A model generated the notes under the pieces. The model was not told where the DNA came from. It did no database searches and worked only from the letters and a program-made list of their open reading frames with translations. Of a stretch of DNA of 64,000 nucleotides, positions 36,367-49,500 are shown piece after piece. Positions within the stretch are counted from its first letter, which is position 1. Each line of letters opens with the position of its first letter. The stretch lies in assembly GCA_037043015.1 (NCBI GenBank), contig CM073329.1, positions 1,380,648 through 1,444,647 on the forward strand, written 5' to 3'. This DNA comes from Bryum argenteum (lineage: Eukaryota; Streptophyta; Bryopsida; Bryales; Bryaceae). The position numbers were made by a program, and so were the translations under genes.

Positions 36367-36385
36367 TTTTATCTATCTATCTATC

Positions 36386-36398
36386 TACTAGCCCCTGG
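36386..36398 (+). repeat. 3' copy of the LINE target-site duplication
   Basis: TACTAGCCCCTGG, identical to 21528-21540, directly follows the (ATCT)n tail. Confidence 0.82.
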
Positions 36399-36735
36399 TT
36401 TCAATACCGTAAAAGAGACCCATGTGTTTCAATACAGGTGGATATCAGAGTGATATTACAGAGGTTTAATGAAGTGATATTAACAAGTCAGTATATCAAA
36501 GAGGTCTGGAAGGGAGAGTGGAGAAGGGTTTAGGGTTTCTGATATGGTGATGAAGACGATCATCGAGTAGCGATGGGGAGTGCATTGTGGTGCTTCCTGA
36601 ATTTCGCGATTGCAACAGAGCAATTCGTTGATCTGCTAGGAAATCAATTGTGCTCATACAGTTGGTGCGAATTCTCTGCTTTTTCTAGAGCGATTGCGCG
36701 AGAATAGCTATTTTTCATGTCTGTGTGAGAGCACT

Positions 36736-39700
36736 ATGGAGTCCGTCAATGACGGTGGCGCAAGGGAGCAAGGCGCTGCTCAAGGGAATGGCACAGACAC
36801 CAATCGATTGGAGTTGAATAACCCTAATGAAGGGAATGAGTCCGAACCTTTACAACGTATGGAAAAGTTGGAGATCGTGTCTACGAGGGTAGAGATCATG
36901 TCTACGAGGGTAGAGACCATGTCTACGAGGGTTGTTTCTGGAGATGGTGTGCCGAGAGTGCCGCTTTTCAAAGAGCCAAAAGCAATGGGACCTCCCTCTT
37001 CCATGCCTCCTCCTTCTATGCCTCCACCTTCGATGCCTCCACCCTCGATGCCTCCACCTTCGATGCCTCCACCTTCGATGCCTCCACCTTCGATGTCCTC
37101 TTTATCAATGCCTCCACCTTCCGTGCCACCTCCTTCGATGCCACCTCCTTCTATGCCTCCACCTTCGATGTCCTCTCTATCGATGCCACCTCCGTTGATG
37201 CCTCCGCCGAAGATTACCAAATCCAATTTGCCAGGACCGATGGGGCCTCCGCCAGTGCGGGTAAAAGAAAATAATGAAGCTTCGAAAGAGCCTGTGCAAA
37301 GCGCTGTTGCAGAAGGTACGCTTCTGTCCTACGTGTAGCCTGTCGTAAGAACATCACAAAGCTAGGGGCAATTGTTGTGGGAGGTCTGCGTTGAGGATAC
37401 TCTGTCGGTGAACTCAAACAGTTCCATCAATATTTAGGAGTACACGTGTGTTGAGAGGTTGCTCGTTGGGGACAATAGCCAAATTCTATCGAGGTTGTAC
37501 CACTATGAACCTCTCACGCAATTATTCAAAGTGGAAGGTTGTAGACCTTGTTCAAAGGAACTGCAGACAATCTGCTTTCACAGTAAGACAAGTATTTCAA
37601 GACATCAACTTAGGTCATGCTTCCACTCAACTTGCTATTAATTGAGGCCTTTGGTTGTAGCGGAGCATATGAAATGTCACAGGTAAGAGTTATTAGTCAC
37701 AAAAGAGACTGGTTATCAGATTTGGTATTATCTACCTTAGTGGGATATTGAGCTTTTTTGTTTTTGTTTTGAGGCAGTATGCTAGAGGGGAAGAGGTATG
37801 GCGTATTCGGTCTGCATCTAAGCTTTTCGTGTGTAATGATAAGTTTATCAACTGGTGGTGAATTGGAGCTGATGTTCGCAGGAACAATCGTTCAATTCCA
37901 GGGCTTCTGAGTGTGCTTTACGTGAATCTTGCTTGAGCTAAAATTCAGGGTGCCCATTGGAATGTGCAGCGAACTCACAGACCTCCTCAGACACAGGTGG
38001 AGAAGGTAATGGTGCGGTGGCGTCCATGAGCAAACTAGCAATAGATCCAGCTTCTTCCGGTGTACCGTATGTGAAACCTGCATGGAGCGCACCACCTGGC
38101 CACCCTTTCAAGCTTGAAGTTCTCAAGGAAGGCGTCATTGTGAGCAACTTCGACGTGTACGTTTTCCTTGCCTTATAATTACAGAGTTTTATGTGGCAAT
38201 ATATGCGCTCCTGTGCACCAGATCATGCTCAAATAGGATAATGTATACTTGTGATGACCGGCGTTTCCACTTCTTCTCTTTGAACTGATTAAGGAGCATG
38301 GCCTTCAGTCTTCTTGTGAGTCATTAACCTGGGACTAATGATTCTAAAATATTTTTCAGATCAAGCAAGGGAGCTTATATGTTTGGGCGCAGTGATCGGT
38401 GTGACTTTATGTTGGAGCATCCCACAGTATCCCGCTATCATGCAGGTATTGCTCAATGTGTCGTTATCTTTTCCACTGCGTTCTTGGTCATCGTAATGAA
38501 ATTTCGCGATCAGTGGCATTCGTAAGGTTCTAGAGGTAGGCATTGTGTGTACTCTCTTCTTTGAAAGGCTTATGGAGGAGATTGATAAATGGTGATCGAG
38601 AATTATCGGTTGTTGTTATTATCGAACTTAGTCATTTGTCGTTGAGGCGGTGGGATTTCAGCGCGCTGATTAGTTGCTGGTTGAACAGTGCTGCAGTACA
38701 ACGATAAAGGGGAAGCTTTCATATATGACCTTGGGAGTACGCATGGCACCTTTCTAAACAAGCGTCAGGTTTGGCGCCCTTGCTTTTGTTGTTTCGTTGG
38801 CACTCCAAGGGTGTCATTTCTGACATGGTCTTGCTCAGCGTGGATTCTCTTGCTGTTTTTGATACTCTGTTGGCGATACTCTGCACTCGTCTACTCGAAG
38901 CACTGGCATTGTCACTAACCCGTGGTGGTGGTTGGTTGTCGCAGGTGAAAGCTAAAGTTTATGCTCCAGTACATGTAGGCGCTGTTATGCGCTTTGGCCT
39001 GTAAGACATAAATCCATCAATACGGTCATTAGTGCAATTTGGCCTTCATGTATCGTTGGTTTTCTTCATGTACCAGGTTTCACGACACTGTTCAATTTAA
39101 TAATGTTTGCTTTTGTTTCCTTTCGTGCAGATCAACTCGTTTGTACGTGCTTCAAGGCCCAAGCGAGCTTATGCCTGAGGTTGGTCCCTTGTGGTTTCTG
39201 AGTTGGCCTTATGTGCTCTGTAAGCATTTTGTGCTTTGTTAAAGTGATTACTTTCAATACAATTTTCTTTGTTTTATGAATCATGATAGCCCTCGATTTC
39301 TCATGCTGTGGTATGGAACGTCATACAGGAAGGGCCTTCACTGAGAGATCGTTTGGGTTCAAGAGGATCAGTTGAGGATGCACGTATGCGAGAGATGTCA
39401 TTGCGGCGAGCAAAAGCAGAGGCTGAGGCATTGCAGGGTGCAAGCTGGGGTATGCAAGAGGATGCCGAAGCTGAAGAAGAAGAGGTAAACTTGGAAGATT
39501 ATGCTGAATTGGAAGATGTTCTTGTATTAATTTGCATGTTCTTGTTGTAGACCATGATTGAACTCTTGATATCGAGAGCTCTGTATCTGTGACTCCTTTC
39601 TTCAAGCCAGTACATTCGTCCAATTATGTTGATATACGATGGAACATGTGCAGGAGGACTTGGACGAAGTGACTTGGCAAACATACAAAGGATCATATAC

Positions 39701-42074
39701 AGAGAAACAGCAAAAGACGCTTGAGAAAGTACAGAAACGACATGAGAAGGTAGAGCTCTTCTTCGTTAACTTGGATTCTGCACTGTAACAAACCTAGAAG
39801 CACGTTCTTGGCCTAGGACTAGTCTGTTGGCGCATCAATATAATTCTTCGTCCACTGCTTTGAAGGCATGGTTTCGAGTCTATACATTCTAACATCTCGT
39901 GTTGGTCGTGAATGTACTTATTTGTTTTGGTGGTTATTCCAGATGGCAAATTTGAATAAAGAAATTGATGCTATTAGAGCCAAGGAAGGCAGCCAAGGAG
40001 GTCTTACTCAAGGTCAACAGACACAAATTGCACGCAATGAGCAACGTCTTGAAGCGGTATTTTTTTAGACCATCAATGCACCGAATTTGAGTGATTCTTT
40101 GTGTGCTGGCTTTTAAAAAAATTGTATTCCACGTCTTGAGATGATATCGGAAGTAAGTCACCTGTGCGGTGCTTAGGTTCTGCTAGTATGTGTAATGACT
40201 GAGTTGGGTCGACATCTCCTTCGGTATGATTGTGGATGGGGGTGTCTTAGTTCGTGATGGTGTTCTGGCCTTGTTTCAGCTACTTGAAGAGTTGGAAAGC
40301 CTGGAGGAGACACTCAATGAAAGCATTCGAGAGAGTCTGGGTGCACGCACAGGAAGATATATGTCGAAGAAGAAACCTATTTTTGAGGATGAGGAGGATG
40401 AAGACGACAGGTACTAGATTTCGCTCTTAACTTTCAAAAGTCAACAGGACATTAGATGTCCTACACGCACTACACACTTGAGTCTACACTTGTTTGTAAA
40501 AAGTGGATTGACTCTGCGGAGTACATCCGTACAGTTGGAGAATTAGGACGCATATGGAATACATTCAATATTTAATTCCTTGATGCTTATCTGGTAATTA
40601 CTCTTAGTATGCTATTTATTCTACGCAGATGTCAAGATATCGGATCAAATGTCCACCAGTGTGTCCAATTGTGAGTTTTGCGTAACGATGATTGTTGTGA
40701 CTTGTCATTCGCAGTGAAGATGAGTTCTATGATCGAACGAACAAACGAAAACAGAAGACCAAGATTGGAGAAGCCGCACAGGTGGTGGAGACAGCTGAAA
40801 CTCTTCTGGAGAAAAGAGACGTGCTTGCCAAAGAAATGGACGTGGTCTCCGCTGAGCTGCGAGCCGAACAAGCCAAGTCAACTCCGAAAGAAGAAAGCAG
40901 AATCATTTCGGAATCTATAGATCCTCTAGATGCATTTATGTCGAGTGTATCCACAAATATAGGTACATCAGCTTCCTAACAATGTCTCCAGGATGTGAAC
41001 TGCTGGGAGTGAACTCTAATTCTTGTGTCTGTAACTGCACTAACCGCATTATTGCTCGTGCACAGTTCAAGACAAGGCGGACCGCATCGCGAAGGAGCTA
41101 GCAAAGCTTCAAGTAGAAGCGGACAGAATTGCCCGCCTTCTGAAAGTTGCAGACCCATCTGGAGATGCTTCTCGGAAGTGGGAGGCCAAGGGTGACGGAT
41201 CAAGCCAGTCACAGAAGGTGGAATCCATCGTGGAGGATCGGTTACGGTTGCGTGCTAATAAAGAGATTGCACGGGAGCTTGCCTCTCAATCTAAGGAGGG
41301 TCTAGATGCGGCTACTGAAGTGGTGTCTGCGCCGTCCGCTGCAAACGCAGAGGTTGAACCGAAGGAGACGCCAGTTCTGGCTCCTACTCTTCTTCTTGGT
41401 GCACCGCGACCTGCACCAAAGCCTGAGGCAGAAAAGATCGAAGCTGCCAAGAGTGCCATTGCTGCAGAACAAGAATCAGAAACTGGCAATGAGTTTGTAG
41501 GTTACAAAGATAGAAAACGCCCGGCCTCGAAGGAGGACGTTGTACAAGTAGAGGAAGTTCCAGCTGATCAGTTGGGTAGCGAGGATAGAGACGTTGCGAG
41601 TAATGCTGCCATGGAGGCCGTTGCTCTGCTGATGAGGCATAAAACAGGTCTAACAGCTCAAGAGGAAGCGCAAGAACAGGAGTTGCGGTCAGGCTTGCAG
41701 AAACCGGCTGGAACCAAAACCCGAGGCAAGAAGAAGCGCAAGCTGGGGCCTGGAAGACCACCTATGCTCGCTAAGGAGTCCGAGGAGCTGGACGAAGCCT
41801 GGGTTCCCCCCCAAGGTATTAGCTACTACGGACCTTATGAGATGGTGTTCGGTTTTTGCTCACGAGTCTGTTGCTCTCAAGTCCAGAAATTTTGTGTGAA
41901 AATGACTGCTGTTTGTCCATATAAATAACCTTCTTTCAAACATCACTAGACTCCATAGGTGCCCCAATCCAGCCGAGTCTTGCATTCCTTCAATAATCTG
42001 ATGCATCGATGTTGTATTTTGCAGGGCAAACTGGAGATGGGAGAACAGCATTGAATGACAAGTTAGGGTATTGA
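36736..42074 (+). CDS. Kanadaptin-like FHA-domain protein, 13 exons
   Basis: Exons: 36736-37315, 37949-38156, 38360-38445, 38689-38768, 38945-39000, 39131-39179, 39329-39484, 39654-39749, 39943-40056, 40280-40410, 40715-40962, 41066-41815, 42025-42074. They join in frame to 867 residues. After a Met/Pro-rich N-terminus comes an FHA phosphothreonine-binding domain: GAYMFGRSD, the conserved HPTVSRYHA and YDLGSTHGTFLN. Then follow acidic coiled coils (LEDYAELED..., EDLDEVTWQTYKGSYT), EDEFYDRT(N)KRK with SIDPLDAFMS, an Ala/Glu-rich region, and the C-terminus WVPPQGQTGDGRTALNDKLGY. This is the layout of plant and animal kanadaptin (SLC4A1AP) proteins, thought to be nuclear with poorly known function. 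The start is the ATG before ESVNDGG; an in-frame upstream frame begins 42 bases earlier. All junctions are GT-AG and phase-consistent. Confidence 0.9.
36988..37209 (+). repeat. Minisatellite in exon 1 encoding (S-M-P-P-P)n
   Basis: The 15-bp unit CCTCCACCTTCGATG recurs about a dozen times with two SMSSLSM interruptions, giving an SMPPP-repeat tract. Near-identical codons suggest recent expansion and likely length variation between individuals. Confidence 0.9.
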
Positions 42075-43781
42075 AGATATACATCCCTCAGTTGGAGTTC
42101 AAAGATCTCAAAAGCACCACCAATCTCTCGTAAACTCGGTAAAGGACCATTTGTGTCCACTGCCGTTCTACCATGACGAATAGTGGTTTGTATTCTACTT
42201 GAATGTTTTTATTTGCAATTTTACTGTTTCACGATGTCATCCGAACCTAACACTGGCTTCTCCTTCAAAGCATTTGTGCACGCCTTTTTTTTATGTTCAG
42301 TACGCGGCACTTTCAACAACCATAATGAAATATCCCAATACCCTTGGCATACCTCAAAATATATTATTATATTTGTCAATTTTCCTTCAAGTTTTTTTAT
42401 GTAGTAAAGGGTACTAGAGCCTACCACACGAGTAAAGATTTGGGTGAAAATGGAGAAGACAACTATTTATTTTAATTTCATTAGAGGCACAAGTTAAATA
42501 GGCACTCTTGAATCATCAAGGGTAAATCATTTCGGACAATTCTTTTAGCACTACTTCTACTACTATAAAACATCTTCTTTCTACACAAATTTGGTTACAT
42601 GGTTACATCAATTGAATATAAGTGTTAGCCAGAGTCTCAATGTCTAATTTCTCACCGAAAACCCATGATGTTCCTTCAAGAAGCTAAAGCACTCTGAGTA
42701 TGCTTGTGAGGTAAAGTTGCAAGTGATAAAAAAATAATTGAGCAGTGAAGCCATTGATAATGAGTTGCTCAAAGTGAGTTACTCAAAATTACAATAAGAG
42801 GAACTAATTTCCAAGACTTCTTCATTGTATGGTAACATAAAGCTCCATGTCTTAGGATCTCCATAAACTAATGCTACAAGGAGGAGTATTTGAGGATTCT
42901 TCAATAATAGGTCAGATTGTATGTGTTTTAATTGATTTTATTCAAGAACTCACTAATGGTCACTTAAGTGCACCATAAAATCATAAATTTCATCTATGTA
43001 TTTACCATTCTAAAAACTCACTAAAAGCCCTCAAGAATGCAAATACAAAAAATATAACCTTGTTATACATTTGTGAAGCTTTCTCTCCAAGTAGTGTTGA
43101 AAACAAGATAAATCAATACAAAGCCCAAGGTGACAAGTTTTCATCAGAGGAAGCCTTGTTATGCTTCTAATTCTAAACAACGTCCGTAACACTAAGGTAA
43201 ACCACTCAAAATCCAATACTCGTCCATAACACTAAGGTAAACCACTGAAAATCCAAATAGTATTGAGAACCACTTCAATAACCAATTTTCACTTAACAAG
43301 ATTCTACCCTTCAGATCCATTCCCAATAGAACCACACTCAGGTTCTGGGGTGAAAAAACTTTAAAAACATCAATGACATCATTGTCCAAAATAACAAAAT
43401 GTCCAAAAATGAGGATTCTTTCATCACAGGTCTCGCCCATATGTTACGCACTCTGTTAACAAAATTCTTTTTCTGCTCGACAAGAAAAAGAATTTCGCTG
43501 GAATACTGAGCATGTTACTACAGTGTAGAGAGATGCATGTATTATGTTGCAGAATGGTGTGGCTGCATTGACCATGAGATGAGCGAACAAGTCTATCTAG
43601 ATGGAGCAGCCACGGATGGACCAGATTCATCTGCTTCCTATTCTAGCTTTTCGCGATCGAGCCACAACGACAGCAGCGATCCGTCCTTGATTACTGTCGT
43701 TGTGGCTGCAATTGCCTCGCTCTATATCCATTGTCACTGAGGTCCATCTCACAGCAGCAATCGGACTTTGCTCGTAGCACG
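42075..43781. other. Intergenic, AT-rich, no gene seen
   Basis: Kanadaptin 3' untranslated sequence, then about 1.2 kb of AT-rich DNA without recognisable frames. The last 200 bases are GC-richer and probably contain the CSP41a promoter. Confidence 0.45.
43181..43256. repeat. Two 36-bp direct repeats, period 40
   Basis: Copies 43181-43216 and 43221-43256 share ACACTAAGGTAAACCACT and differ at two bases. This is a small local duplication. Confidence 0.85.
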
Positions 43782-46037
43782 ATGGCGACCATGGCGAAGA
43801 GCATCGCGAGCTTGGCAAGCAGCTTGGGCCAGCAAGTGCAGGGAGGCTCATCATCGGTGTCGGCAAGGCCGTCGCTGTCTCTGCGCTCCAGCAATGCGGC
43901 ATTCTCATTCTCATTCTCGTCGTCCCAGATTGCAGGCTCGCTGCAGGGCTTGAGCGTGCACAGCAATGTGGCGAGGAGTGGCGGGTCCCGGGCTGCTGCC
44001 ATGCCGCTGGGCGTCCGAGCCGCGGCCGCCGAGGCGAAGAAGGTGCTGATCGTGAACACCAACAGCGGTGGCCACGCCGTAATTGGGTTCTGGACTGCCA
44101 AGGATTTGGTGGCCGCTGGGCACACCGTCACCGTGCTCACGGTGGGCGAGGAAAGCTCAGACAAGATGAAGAAGCAGCCTTTTTCGCGCTTCAATGTAGG
44201 TCCCACTCTCCTCCTCACCAATGATTCATTAGTTTTCTGCCTACATTGCAATTCGAAGGAATGTTCATCAATTGAAGTGTATTGCTTCTACATGGTATTG
44301 CAATTAGACGTTTGTTGACAGAATTGAGCCTTCTTTCTGCAAATGACTACCTCCTCGCAGAAATTGCAGAGTGATGATTCCTGCTCCTCGTGTTCGGTTT
44401 TAGATTGGGCACATTGCAATTGCACAGTAGCTGTAGTGTGAAGCTCATCCCAGCCTTTTCATTGATCACCATCGTTTCCACGATTCTCTTCATCGTTCAG
44501 AAATTTACATATGGTTTCCTTGTTCCGAACACTTGACGGTTCCTCACTCAAGTCAGATTACGTAGGGAGCCTCAACATTTCGTAACAATTAGAATTGAGA
44601 ATGGAGTCACCTAAGATAACCTCATGGATAACGTCGCAATGGTGGGTGATTGAAAGAGCATCAGGAGCTCGATTGACAGGAAATTGATACTTGTAGCATC
44701 CACAATGCGATTTTGTCAGATTTGCAGTAATGTGGGTGTTGCGATTGTAGGAGCTCCGTGAGATTGGGGTGACGACCGTGTGGGGTGAGCCTTCTGACGT
44801 TGGAGCGGCCGTGGGCTCTGCGACCTTCGATGTTGTCTTGGACAACAACGGAAAGACCTTGGATGTTGTACAGTACGTCCCTGTTCCAAGTATGCTACTA
44901 TTGTCTATTCAATCGTAGTCTGCTTAACTCAAGTTAGCAATCGATCGCAGGAATTGCAGTACTAGCCGTGTTCTTTCTCACGTACAGTGTTCTAAATCTA
45001 TCTGAATCGCCTCGCTTGATGCAACTTTGCAGGCCCGTGGCAGACTGGGCCAAGGCAAATGGTGCCAAGCAGTTCCTGTTCATCAGCAGTGCGGGTATCT
45101 ACAAAGGCTCGTTCGAGCAACCTCATGTGGAAGGGGTATGCTTCTCTGTCCATCCGAGTCAGACTCACCTTAATTTCCTTTCATAGAATGTCCTCAATCT
45201 GCGACTAACATGCGTCTGAGTATGAATGCAACAGGATGCAGTGAAGGCAGATGCTGGTCACAAGCAAGTGGAGGACTACTTGGCAGGATTGGGGTTGGAG
45301 AGCTGGGCTTCCTTCCGGCCACAGTACATGACTGGAGATGGCAACAACAAGGACTGTGAAGAATGGTTCTTCGACAGTACGTTACTCTCACGACCGAATC
45401 ATGAACACTCGCAATTTAGAATGGAGAATGAGGGATTATTGTGGAGATATTCGGAGAATGAGAGATTCATCTAGAATGTGGGGGTGGTGGTGTTGCAGGG
45501 ATTTCTAGGGATCGACCCGTGTGCATCCCGGCCCCGGGCATCCAGATCACCAACATTTCCCATGTGCGAGACTTGTCGAGCATGCTGACACTGGCGGTAG
45601 GAAAGCCCGAGGCTGCCAACGGCTCCATCTTCAACGCCGTCTCCGACAGGGGCACCACTTTCGATGGGCTCGTGCGCATGTGCGCCAAGGCCGCTGGCAA
45701 GGAGGCCAACATCGTCCACTACGACCCCAAGGCTGCCGGCGTTGACGCTAAAAAGGCCTTCCCCTTCCGCAACATGGTCTGTCACCAATCCCTTCGTACC
45801 ATTCCTTCACAAGCTGGTTGATTAGGGCTGGTAATCTAAGTGGTGATTTTGGTAATGATTGTGCAGCATTTCTATGCTGAGCCGCGGGCTGCGAAGACGA
45901 AGCTGGGGTGGGAGAGCACCACGAACTTGGCCGAGGACTTGAAAGAACGGTACGAGGAGTACGTGAAGATCGGCAGAGACAAGAAGGATATCAAATTTGA
46001 ACTTGACGACAAAATCTTAGAATCTGTGTCCGCCTAG
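43782..46037 (+). CDS. CSP41A: Chloroplast stem-loop binding protein CSP41a, six exons
   Basis: Exons 43782-44195, 44751-44872, 45033-45135, 45235-45376, 45499-45776 and 45867-46037 join to 409 residues, close to the usual length. CSP41a is an SDR-fold RNA-binding endonuclease of the chloroplast stroma that stabilises or processes plastid transcripts and rRNA. The first 75-80 residues are Ser/Ala-rich with few acids, a typical transit peptide. The mature part starts near [18 protein letters not shown], the modified Rossmann loop. Family blocks follow: [81 protein letters not shown] and [19 protein letters not shown]. The ATG chosen gives [14 protein letters not shown]. No damage is visible. 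Confidence 0.96.
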
Positions 46038-46594
46038 ATCAGGACACCACCACAATTGTACTCATGAACTACATAATATCAACAGATTCGATCATCTGCA
46101 AGTATTTGAGCCACTTCTCGTCATGTGAGTTTAGCAACTAATTTCCTGAAAGTAGCAAGGTCATTGTGATGATTTGGCAGATCCATACTAAATGAACAGA
46201 ATATTGGTCGTCAACGGTAGATAACCGATGTGCAACGCAGTCCCTGTTCTTTATCCACATGAAACGAAATGGGAAGTTTTCGATCTGGACATTGTCGATG
46301 TCCAATACAAGTTGTTTGATAGAAACTAAAACCACACAACAATCATATCTGTATGATACAATTCAGATCCATGTTTACAATTTACAACGACTTCGCATAT
46401 GACCCGACAGCTTAACAACAAATGTAAGACCGATCTTTTGAACTTTTTTTTTCCCAATTCAATAATACATACCTTCTGTTGACCAAAGGGTTCCCACAGT
46501 ACATGAATAAAAATATCTAATCGTTTGTGGTATACATGATGAACCAAATTTCACTTCCTTAACTCCAACATTGCCTTCACAATACAAAATACAG
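46038..46594. other. Shared 3' region of CSP41a and galactokinase
   Basis: The two genes converge here, 557 bases apart. It presumably holds both 3' untranslated regions; no further gene is seen. Confidence 0.5.
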
Positions 46595-49500
46595 CTATAG
46601 CTTGAGGATTGCAGCTCCTGCAGATGGCTTCGAAGCAAATACATACAAATCTAAATCTTCCTCTTTGATCTTCCCTTTTTCCACCAAAGATTGATAGTAA
46701 GAATCCTATCACACAAGAACAGCCAAAGAAGTGATTAGATTTTGAATACACCTCTTAGAGTACCAGATTGTACCACTCATCAATAAGTTGTAACCATTGA
46801 TCACCAACTTTCGATGAATCATATTTATTATCATCTTGGTTCTGAAGGTTGTTCAACGGATATCTTCTGAGATTTTAAGCTTGAAAATTAAAAGTTGTTT
46901 ACAGAACGTGTATTACAACAATAGAATCACCTGAATCCGTCATATAATTATGATCGTTTAGAGAAACTAAGTATGTATACTGGTGGTGTACATTGATGGT
47001 GAGTTACTTTCAAGATAGTAGAGTTTAAGGATTTTCTGTATCGAGGCCCTGGGCAGTTCAAGTAGGGACTATTTATCTTTCGGCTCCTGAAATGAAACTG
47101 AGCTACTCGAGTAACGAGCACTTAAGAAAATATAGCACAGGTAAATACCTTGAGAGAAGAGATGAAAGAATCCACTTCCTCCTCCTTAACAAGGGCAACA
47201 ACGCAGCCGCCCCAACCCGCTCCAGTTAACCGAGCTCCAACTGCACCGTTTTTTCGGCAGAGTCCAACTAAACTTTCCAACTCAGGGCAACTGAAAGAGC
47301 ACAAATGAGGTTCCACACATTAGGAATCAACTACAAATACTAGGTAGCAAGAAGAGAGTGCAGCGAACCGTCAGTATTGTCCAACGAAAAGCACACCTGC
47401 ATTCATAGAGAAGGCTGCAGCTGGCGTGACTCTCGTTCATAAGCTCTCCTAATCTCTTCATCACCAACTCTTCGCTGCATCACATTCAATGACAAACTTA
47501 GAAAGATGATACTTATATAACAGTCCAGTAAATGCCCAATATAAATTTTCAGAACGCTACTAAAGTGATTTAAAGGTATCTCTTACCCCAAGGAAACACG
47601 AATCCTGCTAGAAAGGTCACAATGACCACTGCCAAAGAACTCTGGAGAGGACACGTCATGAAAGGGCCCGGGAAGATCTCTAGGTTTTGGTATGATATGT
47701 TGTGTTATTTCAGGCTAAGAAGGACCCTAAATTCATCACAGATTGAATAACTAACGATGCTTGTAGCTAGGATTTCATGTATTGTACAAAATGCAACACT
47801 AAGGGAAAGACTTCACAGGAAATTCCAGCCATTCGTTAATATATTAAAGCACCTGTCTGATTGCAAGGTTGCTCCCCTGAAGTCGTGTACCCGGGCAGCT
47901 TCAGTGTACACATGCTTGGCCCTCTGCATCACATCCACCCACATTCTTAACCCGACCAAGAAAAGATCTAGATGAGCAGCGGACTTGGACGTCTCCATGA
48001 AAAGAACAACCGACCTATCAACAACTGCTAGAAAGTTTTTGCAGGAAGACTTAATGTAATCAACTCAAAAAGACCTGAATCAGCAACACGTGCAGTAAAA
48101 ATCGAATCAGCCAAGCCTTTCATAAGAGCCTATAGGAAGTCTCACATTTCCTTCATAGAGTAGGTAACTGACCTGATGAAGCTTGAAATGAGTAGCAGCA
48201 GCCAACACAGCAAGAGTAGTAGGCGACTTCTTCATGATGGTGGTCAACTTCTCTTCTAGGATGGCTTCTATTTCTTCAGTGTTGTACGGAGCTTCATGCA
48301 AGAATTTCTGCAGGATTTTGAACGAAAGATTAGAAAGAGAGAAGAAGGCCTGACCTAGAGCTTGTTAAAAGCCCACTTAAGTAAACTCTGCGAAGAAGAG
48401 AAAGGTCTCAAACAGTACCTCAACAGCAATAACAGGGCTGGAAGAGCCATGCGATGAAGCGTATTTGACACAAAGACCCTCAACGTCTGAGAGTGTGTTC
48501 ACTGATGTCCTGGCTTCCTCCAGAGACATCCCAAGTTTCACAGCAAGTACCATCTGCAACATCAACCTGGTTAATAACTGATACCGGGACACAAACTAGA
48601 AGTGCATGATATCATCGAAAGACGCTGCTAATATCTTAAGCAAAATGCTAATGTAAGGAAGGCCTTCGAACATCGTCGTTATCAACATGAATCCTCTTAC
48701 ATCACATAGCCAGATATGTAAGCACAAAGTGCTTTAAGCCAACAGAAGGACGTGATGCGCTTCATAAGCGTAATCCAAAAGCAGGGAGCATGTCTTGATT
48801 TATATGTACATAGCGGAAGTCAATGTAAGATTGCAATGCTTAATCAAGAAAGAAGTCTTACAGCAGCCAAGCGACACTCCACAACGCGATTGTTGTAGTT
48901 TGTAGCAGCAGTCTCTGCTTTCTTTGACTCCGTAAGAGAATTGGCAACCACAAATGATCCCGTCTTGGGCAGCACTACATCACTTGCCCGAATGGGGCCG
49001 AAGTCTATCAGCTTCGCTACTCCCGGTGCTGCCATGATTGATATCGCCTGGTCCATACCGCCCGACTGTGTCCCTATGTGACGCTCGCAAGTGCAGCTGA
49101 ATTCTGCAACCTCTTGCTGCAAAAACATACCCGAGAGAAAACAATGAGGTGACACGCTGCGGATGTGCAAGTTGGATCTCTACGAGTTTGCCACTAGATG
49201 TGTGTAATAGGTGTACCAGAAGTAGTATCCACCAGCACCAACCAAGTTCCTAACTTATTTACTTGATGCCTGCATTACCAAGCTAGAGCCCGCTAGCAAG
49301 CTGGCTTTACTTCGAGGTGTTGGATTGACATTCTATTACTTTAAATGACTCCCTTGTTTCGAGCAAGTAGATCTTTCTGCCCTTTTCAAGATTTTCAATC
49401 CCGACCACACCCACCAATTAGTACTACTTAGCTCACTCAAGCTTCGATTAACTATGAGTTACCTTCCAAGCTCAAGCAAATGGAAGGTTACTTGATTTCA

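Larger units (their letters stand above)
21541..36385 (+). mobile_element. Giant LINE (non-LTR retrotransposon) with 2A motifs, 14.8 kb
   Basis: The unit is bounded by TACTAGCCCCTGG on both sides and ends in a TTTTATCTATC..-type tail, as LINE insertions do. Inside, in order, are a repeat-rich leader (21541-24352), an RRM-like ORF1 (24353-25952), a lysine-rich A-rich segment (25955-27301), an ORF with two 2A motifs (27298-29100), an APE endonuclease (about 29420-30200), a reverse transcriptase (about 31000-32100), a long linker, RNase H (about 34330-34780), a zinc-knuckle-like domain (about 35128-35230) and a C-terminal domain ending at 35793. Most LINEs are 4-8 kb, so this is unusually long. 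Frameshifts show that this copy is inactive. The 3' tail carries a nested SINE-like insert (36274-36366). Confidence 0.8.

Noticed and set aside
21541..36385. Two separate elements (leader/ORF1 and ORF2) side by side
   Set aside because: One 13-bp duplication encloses both, and no second pair of element ends was found between them.
36780..37226. 148-codon Gly-rich minus-strand frame
   Set aside because: It is the antisense of the SMPPP repeat in kanadaptin exon 1; a 15-bp repeat keeps all frames open.
43181..43256. CRISPR-like or regulatory array
   Set aside because: Only two copies with a 4-base gap in a plant nuclear context; simple local duplication.
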